NCBI GenBank assembly: GCA_011050015.1 | Contig: DRGP01000238.1 | Span: forward strand, 1 to 35,596 | DNA from: Leeuwenhoekiella sp. | Lineage (GTDB): Bacteria; Bacteroidota; Bacteroidia; Flavobacteriales; Flavobacteriaceae | DNA: 35,596 nucleotides | Direction: 5' to 3' | Shown: positions 6,438 through 14,401 of the stretch, piece after piece | How positions within the stretch are numbered: position 1 is the first letter of the stretch | Layout: each line of letters begins with the position of its first letter | Notes under the pieces: generated by a model | What the model was told of the DNA's origin: nothing | The model's database searches: none | The model's input: the letters and a program-made list of their open reading frames with translations, nothing else | Position numbers and translations under genes: made by a program

Positions 6438-7956
6438 GCCTTTTGATTCCCCACAACTGCAATCGCCAGTGGGTATTCTGCTTATTTTTGCATCTTCGGC
6501 CTATAAATCCCTACGTGGACTCTGGGTGCTGGGAGCGTATATAATATTCGGTAAAATTTCAGGCGAAACACTGAATTTAGTGATTATAGGTGCCCTTTTT
6601 TTGGCAGTATTTCTAATCGTGTTTAGTGTTTTTGCCTATAAACGCTTTGTGTTCCACATAGATTATGAAAAGTCTGAATTTATACTGAACGAAGGGGTTT
6701 TTAATACCTCCCAGACCGCAATTCCTTTTGATCGCATTCAGCAGGTTTATTTTAAACGTAGTTTGCTACAGCGGTTTATCAACGTGTATGAAGTGATCAT
6801 TGATACTGCGGGCAGTAAAGGCGAAGAAGTTAAAATTAAAGCGCTCTCTCGCGAAAAGGCCGATAAACTACAGGCTGTGCTTATGCAGGAAGTACAAACC
6901 CCCAATGAAGCTATTCACAGTAATGATAATGAGGACCATGCACAAGTAAGCACTCAGGAAATTCCCCAATGGAAATACAGTTTATCTACAGGGACTTTAT
7001 TACGCTTGGGGCTTTCTACCAATTATTTACGCGGCGTATGGGTTTTATTGCTTTTTGCAGGTTCGATACTGCAGCAGCTGGATATGAATCTACTAGATGA
7101 AAATTATAATTCCCAACTGGAACGTGCGTATGAGACGTATATCAATGCAGACTACACGATGACGCTGCTGCTTATTGCCATTCCCTTAATTTTTATCGTA
7201 GGAATCATTATTACGACTATCGAAATTTTTATCAAGTATTTTGGTTTGAAATTGACCCGAACCAAACATGACCTACAGCTTGAAATGGGCCTTCGCACCA
7301 ATACCCGAGTCACTTTAAAACCAATTCGTGTTCAGGTGTTTACCGTGCTTATTAATCCGGTGCAGCGTTATCTCAACCTTTTTCAAGTGCAGCTAGCCCT
7401 TGCTAACAGCACCGATGTAACCGATAAAAGTAAGATCAAAATCCCAGGACTTCCCAAGAAAATCGTCAGGAACGTTAGGGATTTTCTATTTGATTTCCGG
7501 GAAGGTGAAAGCATGGAGGTATTTACCCCACACCATCTTTTATTTATTCGGCGCTGTGTAGTAGGTCTTTTGCCACTTTTAGTTGGTCTGTCGCTCTGGT
7601 ATATTTTCCTTGATTTTTTTAGATGGGAACTTATCCTGCCCGTTATACTTTTATATCTGCCTATATTGATTATAAGCCAGTGGTACGCCTATAAAGCCAT
7701 CATACTACAATTCACTGACGAATTTCTGATTAAAAAAACCGGATTATGGACTAAAAAGACTGAAATAATCCCTATTTATAAATTGCAATCCATCACCATA
7801 AAACAGCCTTTTTGGTATAAAAAACGGGCTATATATAACCTGATTTTTCATACGGCAAGTGGTGATATAGCGTATCACGCAGTTTCTGAAGTAGTTTTAA
7901 AATACATCAATTACAGCCTCTATAAAATAGAAACTGCGAAAAAACCGTGGATGTAA
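6421..7956 (+). CDS. Multi-pass membrane protein with repeated bPH2 domains, YdbT-like
   Basis: A 511-residue membrane protein with three units of paired transmembrane helices followed by a bPH2 domain. The PH strands recur as NEGVFNTSQTAIPFDRIQQV (about 105), MGLRTNTRVTLKPIRVQVF (about 285) and KTGLWTKKTEIIPIYKLQSI (about 440). It starts at ATG 6421 or the adjacent ATG 6424, inside the end of the YdbS-like gene, so translation is coupled and the proteins probably form a complex. A short linker near 165-185 is acidic and Asn/His-rich. The biochemical function is unknown. Confidence 0.86.
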   Translation: MMPRNRPFDSPQLQSPVGILLIFASSAYKSLRGLWVLGAYIIFGKISGETLNLVIIGALFLAVFLIVFSVFAYKRFVFHIDYEKSEFILNEGVFNTSQTAIPFDRIQQVYFKRSLLQRFINVYEVIIDTAGSKGEEVKIKALSREKADKLQAVLMQEVQTPNEAIHSNDNEDHAQVSTQEIPQWKYSLSTGTLLRLGLSTNYLRGVWVLLLFAGSILQQLDMNLLDENYNSQLERAYETYINADYTMTLLLIAIPLIFIVGIIITTIEIFIKYFGLKLTRTKHDLQLEMGLRTNTRVTLKPIRVQVFTVLINPVQRYLNLFQVQLALANSTDVTDKSKIKIPGLPKKIVRNVRDFLFDFREGESMEVFTPHHLLFIRRCVVGLLPLLVGLSLWYIFLDFFRWELILPVILLYLPILIISQWYAYKAIILQFTDEFLIKKTGLWTKKTEIIPIYKLQSITIKQPFWYKKRAIYNLIFHTASGDIAYHAVSEVVLKYINYSLYKIETAKKPWM

Positions 7957-8114
7957 GCACTAAAAATAAAAACCTCGGAGAAATCAAGAACCTTGGGGCA
8001 AGCCAGTCTTTTTCGGGAGACAGACCCACAAGGTATGAATTGGGATTTTTTTTTATTCAAGGCAAGCCTCTGGGGAATTGAACCCTCGAGATTAAAAACT
8101 CTGAAGGGATGGGT
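7957..8114. other. Convergent intergenic region with repeated short motif and weak hairpins
   Basis: This gap lies between the ydbT-like gene (+) and the E1 gene (-). GGCAAGCC occurs twice in the same orientation at 7997-8004 and 8061-8068, exactly 64 bases apart, each beside a CTTGGGG- or CTGGGG-like run. CCCA/TGGG (8025-8028/8041-8044) precedes nine T (8046-8054) and may end + strand transcription weakly. CCCTCGAG (8083-8090) can fold with CTCTGAAGGG (8099-8108), with bulges. It looks like a decayed repeat element. Confidence 0.4.
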
Positions 8115-10523
8115 TTAACGTACTTTAGGAAAATCTGCCGGCCGCACCTCGCGCATTATGGAATAAACTTTTTCAAAAATATCTTCAGTAGAAGGTTTTG
8201 AAAAATAATCTCCATCGGTACCATAAGCCGGACGATGGGGTCGTGCAGCCAGCGTTTGTGGTGCACTGTCAAGAAATTCATACGCGTGTTGCCCTTCTAT
8301 CACCTGTTGCATTAAATAGGCCGAGGCACCGCCGGGCATATCTTCATCAACAACCAAAAGTCTATTGGTTTTAGCCACACTTTTTACCGTTTCCTTCTTC
8401 AGATCAAAGGGTAACAGACTTTGAGCATCCACAACTTCGGCACTGATGCCAACACTTTGTAAGTCTTTTGCAGCGTCCATAACCAGACGTAGCGTGCTCC
8501 CATAAGAAAGCAGTGTGATATCTGTACCTTCTTTAAGTACTTCTATTTGTCCAATAGGGGTACGGAACTCACCCAGGTTTTCCGGTAATTTTTCCTTCAG
8601 GCGGTATCCGTTGAGACATTCTACAATGAGTGCCGGCTCATCACTTTGCATCAGGGTGTTATAAAAACCGGCCGCTTTGGTCATATTTCGCGGTACAAGC
8701 ACATAAATCCCACGCAAGAGGTCTAAAAGTGCCGCCATTTGCGAACCGCTATGCCAAATACCTTCCAGCCGGTGCCCGCGCGTACGTATAATAAGCGGCG
8801 CAGTCTGTGTACCATGCGTGCGATAGCGCAAGGTAGCCAGATCATCGCTGAGCGTCATCATCGCGTAAAGGATATAATCTAGATACTGTATCTCAGCAAT
8901 AGGCCTAAAACCACGCAACGCCAAGCCAATGCCCTGACCTACGATAGAAGCTTCACGGATGCCAACATCAGCGACACGTAGTGCACCATATTTCTCCTGC
9001 ATGCCCTCAAGGCCTTGATTCACATCGCCTATAGCACCAGAATCTTCACCAAAAACGAGGGCATTGGGATATTTATCAAACAAGGCATTAAAATTGTCCC
9101 TTAATATAATGCGGGCATCTACGTCCTTAGCCTCATCGGTATAGGTTGGCGCAACAGCCTCTACGTGAATTGCAGCACTTGCAGTCTCGTTATGCACGTG
9201 ACTGCTATAGGCGGGCTGTTCACTGATTATATACGTGGATACCCAATCCTGTAGTTCTTTTCGAGCAGGGAGCTCCTCATTGCGTACTATACGCAACACT
9301 TTTCGCGCTATCGATAGCACATCATTTTTAAGAGCGTCTTTCTCATCATCTAATTGCTCATATAGTGGTTTTAAAAACTGGCCATTATCACTTTTTTTAA
9401 TTAGCGCATCCAGTAGGGCCATCACCTTTTCCTTTTCAACTTTAATGGGATTTAAAAAAGCATCCCAGGCACGACGTTTACCTTCGCGTACATTACGCTT
9501 GATCTGCTTTTCCATTTCTATAAGTTCCTCATCGGTGGCGATCTGATTGGCGATCATCCACTCACGGAGCTTTAAATTACAGTCATGTGCCTTTTCCCAG
9601 TTCAGGCGGTCTTTACTTTTATAACGTTCATGCGATCCCGATGTAGAGTGTCCTTGGGGCTGTGTAAGCTCTTTAACGTGTAATAGGACAGGGACGTGCT
9701 CGTTTCGGGCAATGGCCCCTGCTTTTTCAAAAGCATCTACCACCGCTGGATAATCCCAACCTTTTACCTTTATGATTTCAAAACCCTTTTCATCCTCATT
9801 GCGCTGAAAACCGGCCAGTACCTTTGAAATATCCTGCTTTGTAGTCTGGTATTTGGCGTGAACGGAGATGCCGTAATCATCATCCCAAATGCAGGTGACC
9901 ATAGGTACTTGCAGTACCCCAGCGGCGTTTATCGTTTCAAAGAATAGACCTTCGCTGGTGCTAGCGTTGCCTATTGTTCCCCAGGCAACTTCATTACCGT
10001 TTACACTAAAACCTTCTTTGTTAGCGTCAGGCAATTGTCTAAATAATTTTGATGCCTGCGCAAGACCCAGTAATCTGGGCATCTGGCCGGCAGTGGGGGA
10101 GATGTCTGCACTGCTGTTGTACTGTTGTGTAAGATCATTTACTTTATTACTGGATAGACTATGTGTACCAAAGTGACCGCCCATTTGCTTACCGGCGCTC
10201 ATGGGATCGTGTTCCAGACTGGCATGCGCATAGAGACCGGCAAAGAAATTCTCAATACTGAGCTTTCCGATGGCCATCATAAAGGTCTGATCCCGGTAGT
10301 AACCGGCTCTCCAATCTCCTTTTTTAAAGGCTTTTGCCATAGCAAGCTGTGGGACTTCCTTACCGTCACCAAAAATGCCGAATTTAGCTTTTCCTGTAAG
10401 TACTTCCCTTCGGCCCAGTATGCTACACTCCCTACTCGTTACCGCTATTCTATAATCCTGGAGCACGGTCTCCTTAAAATCTTCAAACGAAAGCGATGTA
10501 GTACTGTCTGTTTGTGTGGCCAT
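8115..10523 (-). CDS. 2-oxoacid dehydrogenase E1, alpha and beta subunits fused (probably branched-chain)
   Basis: An 802-residue ThDP enzyme that decarboxylates a 2-oxoacid and passes the acyl group to a lipoyl E2. Residues 1-400 are the alpha module (GYYRDQTFMMAIG, KQMGGHFGT, HSTSGSHERYKSKDRL) and residues from about 470 are the beta module (GEDSGAIGDVNQGLEG, RVADVGIREASIVGQGIG, EIQYLDYILYA, RTRGHRLEGIWHSGSQM). At the usual GDG...NN ThDP motif it reads IGNASTSEG (184-192) and WDDDYGIS (213-220). From memory, such fusions are common in Bacteroidetes and are assigned to branched-chain oxoacids, supplying iso-fatty-acid primers; substrate is inference. No E2 or E3 gene is adjacent. A promoter fits just upstream. 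Confidence 0.88.
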   Translation of the reverse strand: MATQTDSTTSLSFEDFKETVLQDYRIAVTSRECSILGRREVLTGKAKFGIFGDGKEVPQLAMAKAFKKGDWRAGYYRDQTFMMAIGKLSIENFFAGLYAHASLEHDPMSAGKQMGGHFGTHSLSSNKVNDLTQQYNSSADISPTAGQMPRLLGLAQASKLFRQLPDANKEGFSVNGNEVAWGTIGNASTSEGLFFETINAAGVLQVPMVTCIWDDDYGISVHAKYQTTKQDISKVLAGFQRNEDEKGFEIIKVKGWDYPAVVDAFEKAGAIARNEHVPVLLHVKELTQPQGHSTSGSHERYKSKDRLNWEKAHDCNLKLREWMIANQIATDEELIEMEKQIKRNVREGKRRAWDAFLNPIKVEKEKVMALLDALIKKSDNGQFLKPLYEQLDDEKDALKNDVLSIARKVLRIVRNEELPARKELQDWVSTYIISEQPAYSSHVHNETASAAIHVEAVAPTYTDEAKDVDARIILRDNFNALFDKYPNALVFGEDSGAIGDVNQGLEGMQEKYGALRVADVGIREASIVGQGIGLALRGFRPIAEIQYLDYILYAMMTLSDDLATLRYRTHGTQTAPLIIRTRGHRLEGIWHSGSQMAALLDLLRGIYVLVPRNMTKAAGFYNTLMQSDEPALIVECLNGYRLKEKLPENLGEFRTPIGQIEVLKEGTDITLLSYGSTLRLVMDAAKDLQSVGISAEVVDAQSLLPFDLKKETVKSVAKTNRLLVVDEDMPGGASAYLMQQVIEGQHAYEFLDSAPQTLAARPHRPAYGTDGDYFSKPSTEDIFEKVYSIMREVRPADFPKVR

Positions 10524-10544
10524 AAATAAAGTCTTATTGTTTTG

Positions 10545-10575
10545 TAAAAGTAGTTAAAATATGCGGTAGCACCAA
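10545..10575 (-). promoter_or_regulatory. Predicted promoter of the E1 gene
   Basis: On the minus strand TTG (10575-10573) is followed after 20 bases by TACTTTTA (10552-10545), close to the Bacteroidetes TTG-N17-23-TAnnTTTG pattern with one mismatch. The start codon lies 21 bases further on. Confidence 0.5.
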
Positions 10576-10694
10576 TTTAAGGAAACCTTCAATAAAATTG
10601 ATAATTGTATAATTTATGCAGGTTTTACTGCAAGAAAAATAGCAAATGACCTTTTAAAGACAATTTTATTGAATAAAAGCTAATTATTTTTACA

Positions 10695-10720
10695 TTAAAA
10701 GTTGTTTAAATAACTTTTAA
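10695..10720 (-). terminator. Hairpin downstream of the M1-like gene
   Basis: TTAAAAGTT (10695-10703) and AACTTTTAA (10712-10720) form a perfect 9-base-pair, AT-only stem with an 8-base loop, about 20 bases past the stop of the M1-like gene. There is no strong U run on the transcribed side, so it may end transcription weakly or only protect the 3' end. Confidence 0.35.
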
Positions 10721-10740
10721 AAATAAGAAAATAAGTTACT

Positions 10741-13566
10741 TTAATACCATTTTCTGGTAAAGAGGTTAAGAAGGGTACGTAAGCTCAGGGTAACAATAAA
10801 CCGTATTTTTTGATCATAATCAGGTTGGGCGATTTCCCATCCTTTTGACGAAAGAACGGGCAGGTAAAGTTCAAAATAATCCTCTACCAGAACAGCCCTG
10901 ATTCCACTGTCAAAGGCAAACCGTGCATTATTCCCCCTGCTTTTAAACATCCCTACATCACCATAAACATGCAAAAAGCGATACAGGGTAGTACTGGCGT
11001 TTGCAGTAGCCATCCATTCATTAGCAAAAGGGGAATCCAGTTTTGATTTAAAACCACCCTCGGCAATAATAAGCTGCTGACTAAAAAGACCGCTGCTCTC
11101 TGATCTCCCGTAGTAGTTGTAGTTGAAAAGATAATCGGTAGGTCTATCTAAGGCAAAACTAAAAAAATCACCATCAGTACGGGTCTCGTTGTACAAAAAG
11201 GTTCCTGCGAAAAGCCGAAAATCAAACTGCCGGTTGTTTAAAAAAACTTTCTTGTATTTTGCCGTAGCCGAAATCTTGCTGAATTTTTTAGCGAGCTGAA
11301 AATCAGTATTCCAGGAAAATGCATTGATGACGCCCGGACTACTGTTTGTATAACGCACATTAAAAACGTTGTAATCGGGATCTTCATTGGTGATAAATTC
11401 AGACTCGTCACGCGATACATTAATATTGCTTATGGTTAAAAACTGCCGTTTGTCTGACCTAAAATCGTCTGTCCTGAAAGCAAACGTCATAAATGGACTG
11501 TATTTATTGTAAAAGGCGTCTGGGGCAAAGGACTGTGTGGACGCCGAGATCCCGTAGCGTACGGCATAGAGATTTCCATCTTCAATATTTTGGGTATAAC
11601 TAAGGCCCAGGCTACCTACAAGCGCCTTTGATTTTAGACCAAATTGAGGTTCTACACTATAACTAAAAGCTTTAGAAAGTAAAGTTTTGTTATACATACG
11701 TGCTCCCAGCGAAAGCCCGTCATAAAAGTTGTACTCAAAAATAGGCATGAAAAAAACCTGACTTTTAGCTGGATTTTCAAGATCCTGCAGCAATTTAAAC
11801 TGAATGGGTTTATGAATACCCAGAAACGGATTTACTTTTTTATAATTATTGCGCCGGTTAAACTCGGGCGCCACACCATCTTTATTCAGGGCGATGCGAT
11901 CTATACCGTCTGCCTTGATCGCAATCACCTTTTTGCCCTTAAAACCTTCCAGCCAGCTGCTGGAGATCACACTGTCACCCTGCATTCCATAGAGTGGAAT
12001 AGGCATGGTGTTGTCGCGTTTATTTTGAATTTTTATATACAGGGAATCCCCACGTTTTTTAACCTGCTCTAGCTTGTAGTCTATTTTAACCCGGGTAGTC
12101 ACATAGTCATCAAAAAACCAATCCAGATTCTTATCGGTAGTTGCTCTAAGCATTTGCTCAAAATCAGTAGATGAAACAGGTTTTAATTTTTCGGTCTCAT
12201 AAAACTGGGTGATCGTACTGTCTATGACATGGTTGCCTATATAAGATTGTAAATAATTGAGTCCGCTACCGGCTTTATAGGCATTTGCAATGTTTTTATT
12301 GAACTTTATCAGAGAATCATGCGGCGTATTGAGAGGCTGGTCTAAATTGAGACGTGCCATGTGTAGATAAAGCAAATTGTACTGGTCGTTAAACTCGAGC
12401 TTTGAAATATTATACTGGCGCAACAGCCAGTATTTTTCAAGATTACCGATAACTTTTAGTTTTGGATAATTTTTATCAACATACCGCATCATCAGGTAAA
12501 TTTGTATCGCATCGGCCACCCAGCGATCTTTCCGGGGGTTAAACAGCATGGTGTTTTCTACAAACTGATTGACTTCAGTTTTTAAAATCTGCAGCTCATA
12601 TTGAAATCCGCTGGGAAACGGACTGATAAAATCTGGTAATTGATTGAGGCCGTAAACGGGGTTATCGCGGTAATCTTCCTCAGAAAGCAACAATTTATCA
12701 AAGGGATAGGAGCCCAATTCTTTTGTGAGGTAATTGCTTACTTTATCGATTATAAAGGCGCGGTTGTTAGGATCTTCCTTGTCATCAATAATATTTGTAA
12801 ATACTTTAAAGTTATCGGTCTCAACAAACTCGAAATTAGGTTTTTTCCGAAGGTAAATATTGGCCTTAATCCTGTTTTTTCCGGTAAAAATGGCTTTAAA
12901 ACTGGTAGAATCGGTCAAATTACCGCTTTCCTGCTCAAATTCTGAAATGGCTTGCATTCCGTGAGGAAGCACTAACGAGATATCAAAATCCGTGGGGTTC
13001 ATATAAAGGTCATCCAGATTTTTGTTACTGTAGCTTTCCCATTGCCCATCATAAACTGCCGGAGATAGAAACCAATACCGCAAATTGTAATCGCCGTTAT
13101 CAAGAACCCCGTAGCGTGTAAAACGCGCATCTGGAACTTTTACTTCATAAAAAAAACTGATTTTTGCTGTTTCCCCAGGATAGAGTGGGTTTTTTAAGGA
13201 GACTTTTAAAATATCTACGCCTCCCTCCGGTCGCGAAAATTGGAGTGTTTGATAATTACCATCTGCAACAGACCTGATAAGCGTATTCCCACGGTATTCT
13301 CTTTTGGCCAAGTGAAAGCGGCGGTCATAATTTTCGGCAAAGCGTTTGCCCAGGGCTGATTTTTTTGAAGAAAAACTGTTTGCCCAGTCATTAAATACAA
13401 TCTCGTGAAGCGTATCTTTTGAAGTATTTTTAAAGAAGGTTGCCTGCTGCAACTGTAGTGTATGGGTCGCGGTATTCAATTTCCCCTTAATCTGGATGCT
13501 GTTCTGGCTCCAGGTAAAAGGACAACAAAGAATATACACTAAAAAAGCGGGCAAGAATTTGCTCAA
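10741..13566 (-). CDS. M1 aminopeptidase-like outer-membrane protein lacking HEXXH
   Basis: A 941-residue exported protein. Residues 1-20 are a Sec signal peptide ending TWSQ. Residues 25-240 resemble the N-terminal beta saddle of M1 aminopeptidases (PGETAKISFFYEV, NLRYWFLSPAVYDGQW). Residues 260-480 resemble the catalytic domain, but the expected sites are changed: the GAMEN position reads about YGLNQ (305-309), the HEXXH position about EVNQF (331-335), and the glutamate region reads DRWVADAIQIYLMMRYV. From about 570 onward the sequence is alternating-hydrophobic beta-strand, ending in an aromatic residue (TRKWY), as in an outer-membrane barrel. It is probably a surface-anchored binding or scaffold protein derived from a peptidase. 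It is monocistronic, between E1 and LOG genes. Confidence 0.75.
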   Translation of the reverse strand: MSKFLPAFLVYILCCPFTWSQNSIQIKGKLNTATHTLQLQQATFFKNTSKDTLHEIVFNDWANSFSSKKSALGKRFAENYDRRFHLAKREYRGNTLIRSVADGNYQTLQFSRPEGGVDILKVSLKNPLYPGETAKISFFYEVKVPDARFTRYGVLDNGDYNLRYWFLSPAVYDGQWESYSNKNLDDLYMNPTDFDISLVLPHGMQAISEFEQESGNLTDSTSFKAIFTGKNRIKANIYLRKKPNFEFVETDNFKVFTNIIDDKEDPNNRAFIIDKVSNYLTKELGSYPFDKLLLSEEDYRDNPVYGLNQLPDFISPFPSGFQYELQILKTEVNQFVENTMLFNPRKDRWVADAIQIYLMMRYVDKNYPKLKVIGNLEKYWLLRQYNISKLEFNDQYNLLYLHMARLNLDQPLNTPHDSLIKFNKNIANAYKAGSGLNYLQSYIGNHVIDSTITQFYETEKLKPVSSTDFEQMLRATTDKNLDWFFDDYVTTRVKIDYKLEQVKKRGDSLYIKIQNKRDNTMPIPLYGMQGDSVISSSWLEGFKGKKVIAIKADGIDRIALNKDGVAPEFNRRNNYKKVNPFLGIHKPIQFKLLQDLENPAKSQVFFMPIFEYNFYDGLSLGARMYNKTLLSKAFSYSVEPQFGLKSKALVGSLGLSYTQNIEDGNLYAVRYGISASTQSFAPDAFYNKYSPFMTFAFRTDDFRSDKRQFLTISNINVSRDESEFITNEDPDYNVFNVRYTNSSPGVINAFSWNTDFQLAKKFSKISATAKYKKVFLNNRQFDFRLFAGTFLYNETRTDGDFFSFALDRPTDYLFNYNYYGRSESSGLFSQQLIIAEGGFKSKLDSPFANEWMATANASTTLYRFLHVYGDVGMFKSRGNNARFAFDSGIRAVLVEDYFELYLPVLSSKGWEIAQPDYDQKIRFIVTLSLRTLLNLFTRKWY

Positions 13567-13695
13567 AGTAAGGATGGTCTTATATCATTTTAATGGGAAA
13601 AGTGAAGCTGGAACTCTTTCCTCTCAGGATTTTCCAAATTGCATCAACTACCATACCTAACGAAAAATAAGGTAGTTTGGTTTTTGGACAGCTTA

Positions 13696-14385
13696 TTAGA
13701 AATTGGGGCTCAAATTATATTCTGCATAGAAATTATTGAGCACTTCCAGCACTTCTTCTTCGGTGTCAACCAGATGTATAAGATCAACGTCTGGGGCACT
13801 AATATTCGCATATCCTTCCAGTAATATTTTTTTGATCCACCCCATTAAATCTTGCCAAAAGTCACGTCCAACAAGGATTATAGGGAATTTATCAATTTTA
13901 TGCGTCTGAATAAGCGTGATCGCCTCAAAAAGTTCGTCCAGGGTGCCAAAACCTCCTGGCATAACAACAAATCCCTGGGAATATTTTACAAACATCACCT
14001 TACGCACAAAAAAGTAGTCAAAATTGATGCTTTTATCACTGTCTATATAGGGGTTGTCGTGCTGCTCAAAAGGGAGGTCAATGTTGAGCCCTACCGAAGT
14101 TCCACCAGCAAGGTGCGCGCCTTTATTGGCCGCTTCCATAATCCCGGGGCCGCCACCAGTGATGACTCCGTAGCCATTATCAACAATTTTTTGAGCGATA
14201 GAAGAAGCCAGTTTGTATAGTTTATGTTCTGGCTTGGTACGTGCACTACCAAAAATGGAAACACAGGGCCCTATGCGACTCAGTTTTTCGAAACCATTGA
14301 CAAATTCGCCCATGATTTTAAAAATAGCCCAAGAGTCATTGGTTTTATTTTCATTCCATCCTTTCGGTTGATTTTCTATCCTCAT
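13696..14385 (-). CDS. LOG family protein (TIGR00730, Rossmann fold)
   Basis: A 229-residue cytoplasmic protein with both hallmark motifs of the LOG/lysine-decarboxylase-like family: GGGPGIMEAANKGA (about residue 78) and PGGFGTLDELFE (about 142). Characterised members cleave ribose 5-phosphate from nucleoside monophosphates, as in cytokinin activation; the bacterial substrate here is unknown. It starts 16 bases after the uvrA stop and is probably co-transcribed with it. After the stop, AACTACC (13646-13652) and GGTAGTT (13671-13677) can form a stem, but with no T run on the transcribed side. Confidence 0.9.
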   Translation of the reverse strand: MRIENQPKGWNENKTNDSWAIFKIMGEFVNGFEKLSRIGPCVSIFGSARTKPEHKLYKLASSIAQKIVDNGYGVITGGGPGIMEAANKGAHLAGGTSVGLNIDLPFEQHDNPYIDSDKSINFDYFFVRKVMFVKYSQGFVVMPGGFGTLDELFEAITLIQTHKIDKFPIILVGRDFWQDLMGWIKKILLEGYANISAPDVDLIHLVDTEEEVLEVLNNFYAEYNLSPNF

Positions 14386-14401
14386 ACTGTTATTTTCGGG
14401 G

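Noticed and set aside
8060-8095. tRNA-like T-arm (GGGTTCAATTCCCC on the minus strand)
   Set aside because: The loop matches, but only three T-stem pairs form and no acceptor, D or anticodon arm can be drawn.
9235-10529. Several open frames antisense to the E1 gene
   Set aside because: They are shadows of a clearly coding strand and do not resemble known proteins.
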